Shown here: piece after piece, positions 45,253-53,680 of the stretch | Layout: every line of letters begins with the position of its first letter | Numbering within the stretch: position 1 is the stretch's first letter | NCBI GenBank assembly: GCA_936908745.1 | Contig: CAKZFX010000015.1 | Location: 1-64,000 of the forward strand | Direction: 5' to 3' | Length of the DNA: 64,000 nt | DNA from: an uncultured Chitinophagaceae bacterium | Lineage (GTDB): Bacteria; Bacteroidota; Bacteroidia; Chitinophagales; Chitinophagaceae | Program-made: the position numbers and the translations under genes | The notes under the pieces: generated by a model | The model's input: the letters and a program-made list of their open reading frames with translations, nothing else | The model's database searches: none | Told to the model about the DNA's origin: nothing

Positions 45253-48105
45253 CTATTTCAGCTCTTCCTTCAGAAAACGGCCGGTATGGCTTTCCTTGTT
45301 TTTTAGCAGTTCTTCCGGTGTGCCTTCAAACAGTATGCGGCCACCGCCATCGCCACCTTCAGGGCCAAGATCGATAAGATGATCAGCCACTTTGATCACA
45401 TCCATATTATGTTCAATCACCAGCACCGTATTCCCTCTCTCTACCAATTTGTTTAATACATCTAACAAGTGGCGAATATCTTCAAAGTGCAGGCCGGTTG
45501 TTGGCTCATCTAATATGTAAAATGTTTTACCGGTATCTCTTTTGCCGAGCTCGGTTGACAGTTTTACCCGCTGCGCTTCGCCACCGCTCAATGTAACTGC
45601 AGACTGACCCAATGTGATATAACCCAAGCCTACTTCTTCCAGCACTTTTATTTTGCGGTAGATATACGGCACGGCCTGGAAAAATTCCACTGCTTCTTCC
45701 ACCGTCATATCCAGCACATCCGAAATGGATTTGCCTTTGTAGCGTATTTCCAGCGTTTCCCGGTTGTAACGTTTGCCATTGCATTTTTCGCAATGCACAT
45801 ATACATCGGGCAGGAAGTTCATTTCGATGACACGCATGCCACCGCCTTCACAAACATCACAGCGGCCACTTTTTACATTGAAGGAAAAACGACCGGCATT
45901 GTAGCCCCTGATTTTGGCTTCCGGCACAGATGCAAACAATGTTCTTATATCTGTAAAGAAACCGCAGTAGGTGGCCGGGTTGCTTCTTGGCGTTCGCCCG
46001 ATCGGCGACTGGTCTATTTCGATCACTTTATCAATATGCTCCAGCCCTTTCACCGATTTATAATCCAGCGGCTGCATTTTAGAGTCGTATGCATGTTTGG
46101 ACAAAATCGGGTACAGCGTTTCATTGATCAATGTCGATTTACCGCTGCCACTCACACCAGTAACACCAATAAATTTTCCCAATGGAAATTTCACATCCAC
46201 ATTCTGAAGGTTATTCCCCTTCGCTCCTTTTATTTCTAAAAATTTGCCGCTGCCTTTTCTTCTTTCCTGCGGCACGGGTATGCTGCGATGACCATTGAGA
46301 TAACCGGAAGTCAGTGTATCTAGTTTCAATAGCTCTTTGGGCTCCCCTTGTGCCACTACTTTGCCACCATGAAAACCTGCTTTGGGGCCAATGTCAATTA
46401 AATGATCGGCTGCCAGCATAATGTCTTTATCATGTTCCACCACCAGCACGCTGTTGCCAATATCACGCAGGTTTTTCAATGCTTCTATCAGGCGATGATT
46501 ATCGCGTTGGTGCAAACCAATGGAAGGTTCATCCAAAATGTAGGTAATGCCCTGTAATTGTGATCCTATTTGCGTAGCGAGGCGGATACGCTGTGATTCC
46601 CCCCCGCTCAATGATTTAGATGGCCTGTTTAATGTGAGATAGGTAAGCCCCACATCTAATAAAAATTGTAACCTTTCCCTGATCTCTTTCAACACATCTT
46701 TGGCAATGGCACGTTGTTTATTGTCAATACGCAGTTCAATACCATCAAACCAGCCATACAGGTTGTCAAGATTCATATTGCCGAGTTCGGAAATATTGCG
46801 GTTGTCTATTTTAAACCAAAGACTTTCCTTTTTCAATCTTGCACCATGGCAACTGTCGCAAGGTTTTACGATCATGTATTCTTCTGACCATTCACGTATC
46901 GCTTCGCTGTAGGGATTGGCAAACCAGCGTTGCAGCATATTGATCACACCTTCAAACGGCGCCTGCGGATCAAATTTCATATTCTCAAAGTCCATGTCTT
47001 CCTGCTGGCCATTCTCATCACCATAGAACATGATGTTGAGTTGCTTTTGCGTCAGCTTGCTTACCGGCGCCGACAACGATATTTTATTTTTCTTTGCTGT
47101 TTCCTGCGCCTGCCGGTATATCCAGGCATCTCTTTCCTGGCCTAACGGCGCTATACCTCCTTCGCTGATACTCAGGGTGGGGTCGGCAATGATCGCATCC
47201 ATATTGATATGGTGCTTTGTGCCCAGCCCTTTACAAACAGGACAGGCACCATACGGCGAGTTGAATGAAAAAGAGTTGGGTGAAGGTTCTTCGTAACTGA
47301 TCCCTGTATCCTCGCACATCAGTTGCTTACTGTATTGAATCACTTTATCGCTGTCGTTCACCAATAGGAACATGAGGTCTTTTCCCAATTTCAATGTTTG
47401 CTGTACGCTTTGGCTTAATCTTGCTTTCAGGTCATCCGTTACCTGCAGGCGATCGACTACTAATTCTATATCATGGATTTTGTAACGGTCCACCTGCATC
47501 TTTGGCGTGATGTCCTGTACTTCACCATCCACTCTTACTTTCAGGAAACCTTTTTTGCGTACATCTTCAAAGAGTTCGCGGTAGTGTCCTTTACGTCCAC
47601 GCACCAATGGTGCCAGCAAACTGATTTTTTTATTCTTGTATTTGGTAAAAATATTTTCAACAATTTCTTCCTCGCTCCATTTCACCATTCGCTTGCCGGT
47701 GTTGTAAGAGTAAGCCTCTCCCACTCTTGCATATAACAAACGGAGAAAGTCATAGACTTCAGTTACCGTTCCCACTGTAGAGCGTGGATTTTTATTGGTC
47801 GTTTTTTGTTCAATAGAAATAACAGGAGAAAGGCCGGTGATCTTATCTACATCAGGACGTTCCATATCACCAATAAACTGTCGTGCATAAGCGCCGAATG
47901 TTTCCATGTAGCGGCGTTGTCCTTCTGAATAAATAGTATCAAATGCAAGCGATGATTTGCCGCTGCCGCTGATACCGGTTATTACCACCAGTTTATTTTT
48001 AGGGATAGCTATATCAATATTCTTAAGGTTGTGCACCCTTGCACCGAATACTTCGATTTTTTCATTGTCAACGGTGGGAGTTCCGTTCTCTTTCGCTTTT
48101 GCCAT
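45253..48105 (-). CDS. uvrA: Excinuclease ABC subunit A
   Basis: 950 residues, normal for UvrA. DNA-damage recognition ATPase of nucleotide excision repair. Two ABC modules: Walker A GISGSGKSS (44-52) and GVSGSGKST (about 650), signatures LSGGESQRIRLA and LSGGEAQRVKLS, Walker B YILDEPS/YILDEPTTGLH. Zinc sites: CPVCKGLG, CDSCHGARL, and CDVCEGG...CEKCNG near 750-775. No defects seen. Followed by a small unknown gene. Confidence 0.98.
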   Translation of the reverse strand: MAKAKENGTPTVDNEKIEVFGARVHNLKNIDIAIPKNKLVVITGISGSGKSSLAFDTIYSEGQRRYMETFGAYARQFIGDMERPDVDKITGLSPVISIEQKTTNKNPRSTVGTVTEVYDFLRLLYARVGEAYSYNTGKRMVKWSEEEIVENIFTKYKNKKISLLAPLVRGRKGHYRELFEDVRKKGFLKVRVDGEVQDITPKMQVDRYKIHDIELVVDRLQVTDDLKARLSQSVQQTLKLGKDLMFLLVNDSDKVIQYSKQLMCEDTGISYEEPSPNSFSFNSPYGACPVCKGLGTKHHINMDAIIADPTLSISEGGIAPLGQERDAWIYRQAQETAKKNKISLSAPVSKLTQKQLNIMFYGDENGQQEDMDFENMKFDPQAPFEGVINMLQRWFANPYSEAIREWSEEYMIVKPCDSCHGARLKKESLWFKIDNRNISELGNMNLDNLYGWFDGIELRIDNKQRAIAKDVLKEIRERLQFLLDVGLTYLTLNRPSKSLSGGESQRIRLATQIGSQLQGITYILDEPSIGLHQRDNHRLIEALKNLRDIGNSVLVVEHDKDIMLAADHLIDIGPKAGFHGGKVVAQGEPKELLKLDTLTSGYLNGHRSIPVPQERRKGSGKFLEIKGAKGNNLQNVDVKFPLGKFIGVTGVSGSGKSTLINETLYPILSKHAYDSKMQPLDYKSVKGLEHIDKVIEIDQSPIGRTPRSNPATYCGFFTDIRTLFASVPEAKIRGYNAGRFSFNVKSGRCDVCEGGGMRVIEMNFLPDVYVHCEKCNGKRYNRETLEIRYKGKSISDVLDMTVEEAVEFFQAVPYIYRKIKVLEEVGLGYITLGQSAVTLSGGEAQRVKLSTELGKRDTGKTFYILDEPTTGLHFEDIRHLLDVLNKLVERGNTVLVIEHNMDVIKVADHLIDLGPEGGDGGGRILFEGTPEELLKNKESHTGRFLKEELK

Positions 48106-48314
48106 AATATAAGATAGCGAAGATACTGATTAAGTGAGGTTTTTGAGGGTTTGCCGGGGCTGATGGCCATAAACAATTGAAGAGCAAAAAAGTTCATTTA
48201 ACAGGGTAAGACGACGAAAAACCGGCCGGAGTTTTCCCCAAAAAACCATTTTGGCATAGTATTTTGAATTACCCACGCAGAAGTACCAATTCAATCACAA
48301 AAAATAAGATTACA

Positions 48315-48956
48315 ATGAAAAAATCCATTTTTATAATGGCCGGAGCCCTTATGTCTGTTTCGTTCATGGCCAGCGCACAGGAAGTACCTGTTCAGCCTGT
48401 TACAACTACAACTCCTGCTTCTACGTGGGATTATAAAAAGAATCCAACCGTTGATTCAATCAATGCAAAGTACCAGGGCACATTTGCTCCTGCACGCGAT
48501 GCAATGACGATTGAAAAAATATTCCCTGTATTGGGACAGTATGAATCATCTTCAAATGCAGATGCGGCTACTGTAACAGTATCATTGGACGCACAAAGTA
48601 AAGGTGTGATCTGGGTAGAAGGTTTGCCACAAGGAAAAGTAAAAGCATTCCTGCGCCAGTCACCATCAACGTATAAAATTCCTGCACAGGAACTGGAAAA
48701 CGGAACTAAGGTACCAGAAGGAACACTGGTGTTTGATAAAGATGCCAATACATTGAGCATTTGCATTGGCAAAGCATATGACATCGAAAATCCTTCTTCT
48801 GCTTTTACCACTCCCAATGAGCCTGTGGTAGAAGAAACAAAAGTAAAAACAGCAAAAACGAAGGTAAAAACCAAGAAAGAAATTAAACCGTGGATCTACA
48901 CAGGTACGAAAGTGGAAACCACCACTGCCCTGATGGGACAACCACAACAACAATAA
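48315..48956 (+). CDS. Secreted protein with Lys-rich C terminus, unknown
   Basis: 213 residues from the ATG at 48315, giving a standard signal peptide (MKKSIFIMAGALMSVSFMASAQ). An upstream in-frame TTG at 48264 would add 17 polar residues before it and is rejected. Mature part contains PTVDSINAKYQGTFAPARDAMTIEKIFPVLGQYE and ends with Lys/Thr-rich TKVKTKKEIKPW and a Gln-rich tail. No family recognised; likely periplasmic. Confidence 0.75.
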   Translation: MKKSIFIMAGALMSVSFMASAQEVPVQPVTTTTPASTWDYKKNPTVDSINAKYQGTFAPARDAMTIEKIFPVLGQYESSSNADAATVTVSLDAQSKGVIWVEGLPQGKVKAFLRQSPSTYKIPAQELENGTKVPEGTLVFDKDANTLSICIGKAYDIENPSSAFTTPNEPVVEETKVKTAKTKVKTKKEIKPWIYTGTKVETTTALMGQPQQQ

Positions 48957-48999
48957 AGGTTAGCGTTAGTAGTGTTTTTCAATAGAGAATCGGGACAGG

Positions 49000-49034
49000 A
49001 AGAGGTTGCACAATGCAGCCTCTTTCTTATTTTA
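49000..49034 (+). terminator. Intrinsic terminator
   Basis: AAGAGGTTGCA / TGCAGCCTCTT (49000-49010, 49014-49024; one G-U pair), loop CAA, then TTCTTATTTT. It lies between the Lys-rich secreted protein and the SecA-like gene. Confidence 0.8.
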
Positions 49035-49053
49035 GCCATTGAAAAGAAAATGT

Positions 49054-49602
49054 ATGTTCAACCTGTTTAAGAAAAAAGAGAGTAACGCTGCCAAAATCAT
49101 TGATCATATCTGGATCACAGAACCCGCCAAGCTGAATGCGATGACAGAACAATGGAAAAAGGACAGTAATTCAGTTTGGATCTGCTGGTTTGATGATACG
49201 CTTCGCCGGATTGAAGAAAAGTTTGCAACGCTCAGCACCGAAGTGGCACCCTTGCTTACCGCCCGTGAAGTAACGGCAGGACACCTCAATGGTAAAACCG
49301 TTTTTTTCGCCGAACATCACCCGGTGCAGGAAAGAGAAAAGCAGTTGTTTGAAAAGTTACATCTCAAAGAAGCGATCGTATGGTCGGCGATGGATGAACC
49401 TTTATTCAAGCATTTTGGCGCAGATAAAATAGTGCAGATGATGCGTCAGCTGGGCATGAAAGAAGACGAAATGATCCAGCATAACCTGATCAGCAAGTCG
49501 ATCCGGAATGCACAGGAAAAAATCGCCGATAAAGTGCAGGTGGAGTTAAGTGCTCATTCACAGGCAGATTGGCTTCAAAAGAATCTTCAAGCTGCGGGTT
49601 AA
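49054..49602 (+). CDS. Small protein with SecA-like C-terminal segment
   Basis: 182 residues from the ATG at 49054 (MFNLFKKKESNAAK); a TTG five codons upstream is less likely. Residues 114-161 (DEPLFKHFGADKIVQMM... to ...ISKSIRNAQEKI) follow closely the SecA segment after the second nucleotide-binding fold, in which a DLMRxFGSDRI motif is followed by RLGMxExExIxHxMISKSIExAQKKVE. The preceding part (SVWICWFDDTLRRIEEKF, NGKTVFFAEHHP, EAIVWSAM) alternates strands and helices like a worn-down RecA fold. No Walker motifs, no DEAD box. Probably a degenerate stand-alone SecA relative; role unknown. Confidence 0.6.
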   Translation: MFNLFKKKESNAAKIIDHIWITEPAKLNAMTEQWKKDSNSVWICWFDDTLRRIEEKFATLSTEVAPLLTAREVTAGHLNGKTVFFAEHHPVQEREKQLFEKLHLKEAIVWSAMDEPLFKHFGADKIVQMMRQLGMKEDEMIQHNLISKSIRNAQEKIADKVQVELSAHSQADWLQKNLQAAG

Positions 49603-49634
49603 GCAAACGATTGTTCGCCTATAACAAAATTTTA

Positions 49635-49666
49635 TTTGGAAATTCTTCGCTGGCGTTCTTTCTTTG
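49635..49666 (+). promoter_or_regulatory. Candidate promoter of the metX riboswitch operon
   Basis: TTTG (49635-49638), 20-base spacer, TTTCTTTG (49659-49666), one mismatch to TAnnTTTG. It would start RNA just before the riboswitch P1 stem at 49685. Confidence 0.5.
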
Positions 49667-49684
49667 CAGTACAGTTCTTTACAT

Positions 49685-49794
49685 CACTTATCAAGAAAGG
49701 CAGAGGGTAATGGCCCGATGAAGCCTTGACAACCTCCCCCACTCCAATGGGGAAAGGTGCCAATTCCACCCCGACATGGTCGGGACAGATAAGT
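49685..49794 (+). promoter_or_regulatory. SAM-I (S-box) riboswitch aptamer
   Basis: P1 is ACTTATC (49685-49691) pairing with GATAAGT (49788-49794). Core S-box sequence is plain: CAAGAAAGGCAGAGGG, TGGCCCGATGAAGCC, ACAACCTCCCC and AAAGGTGCCAATTCC, followed by a P4 hairpin (CCCCGACATGGTCGGG). It precedes homoserine O-acetyltransferase and homoserine dehydrogenase, both in methionine synthesis, and should shut the operon when S-adenosylmethionine is high. Confidence 0.93.
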
Positions 49795-49834
49795 CAGATT
49801 ATTTGCTACAAATATTTATTCCTATAACATATTG

Positions 49835-49867
49835 AAAGCTCTTCTGACTTCGCAGGAGAGCTTTTTT
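49835..49867 (+). terminator. Riboswitch expression-platform terminator
   Basis: AAAGCTCTTCTG (49835-49846) pairs with CAGGAGAGCTTT (49853-49864), 12 bp with one G-U, loop ACTTCG, then T6. TCTGACTT (49843-49850) is complementary to AAGTCAGA (49791-49798) at the 3' strand of P1, so an antiterminator forms when SAM is absent. Confidence 0.9.
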
Positions 49868-49940
49868 ATTGTACGCTACGCCTGCCTTTACTGCTAAGTG
49901 ACGATTGAATTATTTTCTATCTAAAACAGTTTTGAGGCAG

Positions 49941-51002
49941 ATGGTGAACACGTTTAATTATACCGCACCCTTTTTATTGGAGTCAGGCCAAAGCCTGCCC
50001 GGTTTACAGTTGGCTTATACAACGCATGGAAAACTGAATGCAGCAAAAGATAATGTGGCCTGGATTTTTCACGCCCTTACTGCCAACAGTGATCCGCTGG
50101 AATGGTGGGCGGGTCTTGCAGGCGAAGGAAAGTTATTGGACCCGGCCAGGTATTTTATCATTTGTGTAAACAAACCGGGAAGCCCGTATGGCAGCATTTC
50201 CCCGTTAAGCATCAATCCTGAAACAGGTGAACCTTATTACAGCGATTTTCCTGTGTTTACTATACGTGACATGGTGAAGAGCTATCGCCTGTTGAAAGAT
50301 CATTTAGGTATCCAGCAAATATTTATTGGCCTGGGTGGCAGCACCGGTGGTATGCAACTACTGGAATGGGCGATTGAAGAACCGGCCTTATTTGAACATA
50401 TTGTTCCGATTGCCACCAACGCGGCTTTATCACCCTGGGGTATTGCCTTTAATGCATCACAGCGTATGGCGATTGAAGCAGATGAAACATGGACAGCGAG
50501 AAGAAACGATGCAGGACAAAAAGGATTAGCGGTGGCACGTTCAATTGCTTTGCTTTCGTATCGTCATTACAATGGCTATGGCATCACGCAGGGACGGGAT
50601 AAACCTTTTGTGCCGCTGAGCACATCCGCTTCTTTTGCGGCCGATAATTATCAACGCTACCAGGGAAAAAAACTGGTGAACCGCTTTCATGTGTTGTGTT
50701 ACTACCGGCTTACACAAAGCATGGACAGCCATGATGTAGCCCGCAACCGTGGTACGGCGGCTGAAGCATTGGCAAAGATCAGCGCCAAAACACTGGTGAT
50801 CGGTATCAGCTCGGATGTTCTCTACCCGATCCATGAACAGGAGTTTTTACAACAACATATTCCGGGTGCGGAGTTGCTTACTATCAGCAGCGATTATGGC
50901 CACGATGGTTTTTTGCTGGAGTATGAAAAAATAGAGACCGCTTTGCAACATTTTATAACAAACGATAAATCATCCTTTCATTTAAAAGTAGTTAATCAGT
51001 AG
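49941..51002 (+). CDS. metX: Homoserine O-acetyltransferase
   Basis: 353 residues from the ATG at 49941 (MVNTFNYTAPFLLESGQ); an in-frame TTG at 49905 is disfavoured. MetX alpha/beta hydrolase: HALTANS near 44-50, CVNKPGSPYGSISPLSINPETG, nucleophile LGGSTGGMQLLEW (Ser 134), acid Asp in SSDVLYPIHEQ and catalytic His in YGHDGFLLEYE. It makes O-acetylhomoserine from homoserine and acetyl-CoA, the first committed step of methionine synthesis. It is controlled by the SAM riboswitch and is 1 base from hom. Confidence 0.95.
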   Translation: MVNTFNYTAPFLLESGQSLPGLQLAYTTHGKLNAAKDNVAWIFHALTANSDPLEWWAGLAGEGKLLDPARYFIICVNKPGSPYGSISPLSINPETGEPYYSDFPVFTIRDMVKSYRLLKDHLGIQQIFIGLGGSTGGMQLLEWAIEEPALFEHIVPIATNAALSPWGIAFNASQRMAIEADETWTARRNDAGQKGLAVARSIALLSYRHYNGYGITQGRDKPFVPLSTSASFAADNYQRYQGKKLVNRFHVLCYYRLTQSMDSHDVARNRGTAAEALAKISAKTLVIGISSDVLYPIHEQEFLQQHIPGAELLTISSDYGHDGFLLEYEKIETALQHFITNDKSSFHLKVVNQ

Positions 51003-51003
51003 T

Positions 51004-52263
51004 ATGGAAACACATAAACAGTTAGTCATTGGTCTTTTTGGTTTTGGTGTGGTGGGCGAAGGCTTATACAAAGTGCTGGAGCAAACACAGTCGTTGAATG
51101 CACGCATCAAAAGAGTCTGTATCAAAAATCCTGGCAAGAAAAGAAATGCGCCGGATTCCCTTTTTACAACGGATAAAAATGAGTTGCTGAACGATGAAGA
51201 GATCAATGTGATCGTGGAAGTAATTGACGATTCAGTGGCTGCTTATGAAATCGTAAGCACAGCGTTGAAGAATAAAAAAGACGTGGTGAGTGCGAGCAAA
51301 AAAATGCTGGCGGAAAACCTGCCTGCGTTATTGGAACTGCAAAAACAAACCGGACAATCGTTGTTGTATGAGGCAGCCGCTTGTGCGTCTATTCCTGTTA
51401 TCCGTAATCTCGAAGAGTATTATGATAATGATCTCTTACATGCGATCAAAGCGATTGTAAACGGGTCAACGAATTTTATCCTGACCAAGATGTTTGAAGA
51501 TAAGCTGGATTTCCAGCAGGCATTGATCCTTGCGCAGCAACTGGGTTTTGCAGAAAGCAATCCGAAACTGGACGTTGAGGGTTTTGATGCTGTCAATAAA
51601 TGGACATTGTTGCTGAACCATGCATATGGCATTGTGGAAAGACCGGAGAATATTGTATTTAACGGCATTCAGAATATCACGGGAGCCGATGCAAAAGTGG
51701 CGGCAGAAAAAAATTACCAGATCAAACTGGTGGCGCAGGCGCAAAAGTTGTCGAATGGAAAAGTGGCGGCCTATGTTATTCCGCAGTTTGTAAAATCTGA
51801 TGATCATTTAGCATTTGTAAAGAATGAGTACAATGGCGTGGTGATTGAATCGGGTTTTGCAGATAAACAGTTTTTTTATGGCAAAGGCGCCGGCAGTTTC
51901 CCCACCGCTTCGGCTGTATTGAGTGATATTTCAGCCTTGCGTTATCATTATCAATATGAGTATAAGAAGTTATATCATCACAAGCCGCATGAGTTAAGCG
52001 ATGAGCTGTTTGTAAGAGTATATGTCAGTTTTGACGACCTGAACCTGGTACCAAAAGACAAGTTTGAATGGATCGAGGAATGGCATGCGCAGGAACAACG
52101 TAAGTACCTGGTGGGCGTTATCGCTTTCAGTGAGTTAAAAAATAACAGTTGGTGGAAGGAAAACGGCACTTCGCTGATCCTGACACCTGATCCCGTGATA
52201 GAGGAAGTGGAAACCCGGAAGATCAAGAAAAAGAGTCTGGAGCTGGCGGGAGTGCTTCTATAG
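51004..52263 (+). CDS. hom: Homoserine dehydrogenase
   Basis: 419 residues. NAD(P)-binding GLFGFGVVGEGLY (10-22), then VVSASKKMLAEN, LLYEAAACASIPVI, and the catalytic domain signature VNGSTNFILTKM with GFAESNPKLDVEGFDA. Reduces aspartate semialdehyde to homoserine, the substrate of the preceding MetX. The C-terminal ~90 residues do not look like a classical ACT domain (FVRVYVSFDDLNLVPKD...), though a diverged one is possible. One base separates it from metX, so the riboswitch controls both. Confidence 0.95.
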   Translation: METHKQLVIGLFGFGVVGEGLYKVLEQTQSLNARIKRVCIKNPGKKRNAPDSLFTTDKNELLNDEEINVIVEVIDDSVAAYEIVSTALKNKKDVVSASKKMLAENLPALLELQKQTGQSLLYEAAACASIPVIRNLEEYYDNDLLHAIKAIVNGSTNFILTKMFEDKLDFQQALILAQQLGFAESNPKLDVEGFDAVNKWTLLLNHAYGIVERPENIVFNGIQNITGADAKVAAEKNYQIKLVAQAQKLSNGKVAAYVIPQFVKSDDHLAFVKNEYNGVVIESGFADKQFFYGKGAGSFPTASAVLSDISALRYHYQYEYKKLYHHKPHELSDELFVRVYVSFDDLNLVPKDKFEWIEEWHAQEQRKYLVGVIAFSELKNNSWWKENGTSLILTPDPVIEEVETRKIKKKSLELAGVLL

Positions 52264-52425
52264 AGAGTGGAAAATGGAAAGTGGAGAATGGGGGATGGGG
52301 ATATGAATCGTCAATGGTGAGTGGTGAAAACAGGTAGCTCTTTTAGCTGCTGATTCACTGTTCACCATTCACTTTTTTGGCTTTCCAGGCCCCATTTCTA
52401 TTTTCCAAACTCATTTTCCATTTCC
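52264..52425. repeat. Large nested inverted repeat made of word repeats
   Basis: From the outside in: AAAATGGAAAGTGGAGAATG text (52265-52300) against its complement (52390-52425), ATGGTGAGTGGTGAA (52314-52328) against TTCACCATTCAC (52361-52372), and AGCT (52336-52339) against AGCT (52345-52348). The stop of hom is immediately outside. It may end the metX-hom transcript as a long imperfect hairpin. Confidence 0.7.
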
Positions 52426-52433
52426 TACCTTTG
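52426..52433 (+). promoter_or_regulatory. Candidate -7 element of the glycosyltransferase
   Basis: TACCTTTG fits TAnnTTTG, 19 bases before the ATG. No -33 TTG, since the upstream DNA is the repeat arm. Confidence 0.4.
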
Positions 52434-52452
52434 CCGGAATATACATTTGGCT

Positions 52453-53421
52453 ATGCTGGAATTATCGGTCGTTATCACGGTCATGAACGAAGAAGAGAAT
52501 ATCAAACCGTTGCTGGAAGCAGTCCGGGCGGCTTTGAATGGGATAGATTATGAAGTGATCCTTGTGGATGACGGTTCCACCGACAAAACCAAGCAACAGG
52601 TGCTGGAACATGCTGACGACCGCACCGTTTTTGTGGAATTGCGCAAGAATTATGGCCAAAGTACCGCTATGACCGCCGGGATTGATTATTCCCGTGGCCG
52701 TTATGTGGCCCTGCTGGACGGCGACCTGCAAAACGATCCGACAGATATCCCGGGTATGCTGGAATTGCTGAAGAAAGAGGATTGGGACGTGGTAGCCGGC
52801 AACCGCAAGAACCGTAAAGACGGTTTTATCCTTCGCAAAATACCAAGCAAGATCGCCAATGCGCTGATCCGCCGCATGACAGGTGTTTATATTAAAGATT
52901 ATGGTTGCACATTAAAAGTATTCCGTCGTGAAATAGCGGTTGAGTTGGGTTTGTATGGTGAACTGCACCGTTTTATTCCTGTACTGGCAAAGCTGCAAGG
53001 TGCCCGGATCACACAGGTGGATGTAAAACACCATGCACGTATCCATGGCAAAAGCAAGTATGGCATCAACCGGACCTTTAAAGTAATGAGTGACCTCGTG
53101 CTGATGGTGTTTATGCGGAAGTATATGCAGAAACCGATGCACCTGTTTGGCACGTTGGGCTTTGTCAGTTTTGGCCTTGGTCTCTTAATCAATCTTTACC
53201 TGTTAGTATTAAAACTGATGGGACACGATATCTGGGGCAAACCTTTGCTGATCCTCGGCCTCATTCTCTTATTAGGCGGCATACAGTTTATCACTATCGG
53301 TATCATCGCCGACATCAACGTGCGGACTTATTTTGAATCGCAGAATAAGAAAACCTATAACGTGCGGAAAGTGTATCATGCAAAGAATGAAGTGGCAACG
53401 CAGTTGGTGAACGAGGCCTAA
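52453..53421 (+). CDS. Glycosyltransferase family 2 (polyprenyl-phosphate type)
   Basis: 322 residues from the ATG at 52453; the TTG two codons earlier is not needed. GT-A fold: LSVVITVMNEEENI, EVILVDDGSTDKT, and metal-binding LDGDLQNDP (DGD 89-91). The C-terminal third has two membrane helices (GTLGFVSFGLGLLINLYLLVL, PLLILGLILLLGGIQFITIGI). This DPM1/ArnC/GtrB class transfers a sugar from a nucleotide donor to undecaprenyl phosphate on the cytoplasmic face. Substrate unknown. The epimerase gene converges on it after a repeat-filled gap. Confidence 0.93.
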   Translation: MLELSVVITVMNEEENIKPLLEAVRAALNGIDYEVILVDDGSTDKTKQQVLEHADDRTVFVELRKNYGQSTAMTAGIDYSRGRYVALLDGDLQNDPTDIPGMLELLKKEDWDVVAGNRKNRKDGFILRKIPSKIANALIRRMTGVYIKDYGCTLKVFRREIAVELGLYGELHRFIPVLAKLQGARITQVDVKHHARIHGKSKYGINRTFKVMSDLVLMVFMRKYMQKPMHLFGTLGFVSFGLGLLINLYLLVLKLMGHDIWGKPLLILGLILLLGGIQFITIGIIADINVRTYFESQNKKTYNVRKVYHAKNEVATQLVNEA

Positions 53422-53438
53422 CCATTTTTCACCGCAGA

Positions 53439-53675
53439 CCTGCCTGTCGGCAAACAGGGAACACGAGACAGAGAGTTTCGCAGACTTGCCAGCTGCAAGC
53501 AGGGAGAAATTTAACCGCCAAGTCGCAAGGACGCTAAGTTTCTTTGTGCTTCTTTGTGCCTTCGTGCAAAATTCTTTTACCGCAGAGAACGGGAGAAAGA
53601 GAGTTTCGCAGAGAGAGATTTAACCGTGAAGGCGCAAGGACGCCAAGTTTCTTTGTGCTTCTTTGTGCCTTCGTG
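53439..53675 (+). repeat. Duplicated word repeats with REP-like palindromes
   Basis: Two direct copies (53471-53566 and 53601-53675) share GAGTTTCGCAGA...TTTAACCG...GCAAGGACGC and a long identical run ending CTTTGTGCCTTCGTG. In front is an imperfect palindrome (53439-53458, CCTGCCTGTCGGCAAACAGG), and inside copy 1 a second one (CTTGC...GCAAG at 53485-53499). It fills the gap between convergent genes. Confidence 0.7.
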
Positions 53676-53680
53676 GGAAA

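Noticed and set aside
48264..48314. Upstream TTG start for the Lys-rich secreted protein
   Set aside because: It would bury a perfect signal peptide behind a polar extension.
49905..49940. Upstream TTG start for metX
   Set aside because: It begins just after the riboswitch terminator and adds residues not typical of MetX; the ATG at 49941 gives the expected N terminus.
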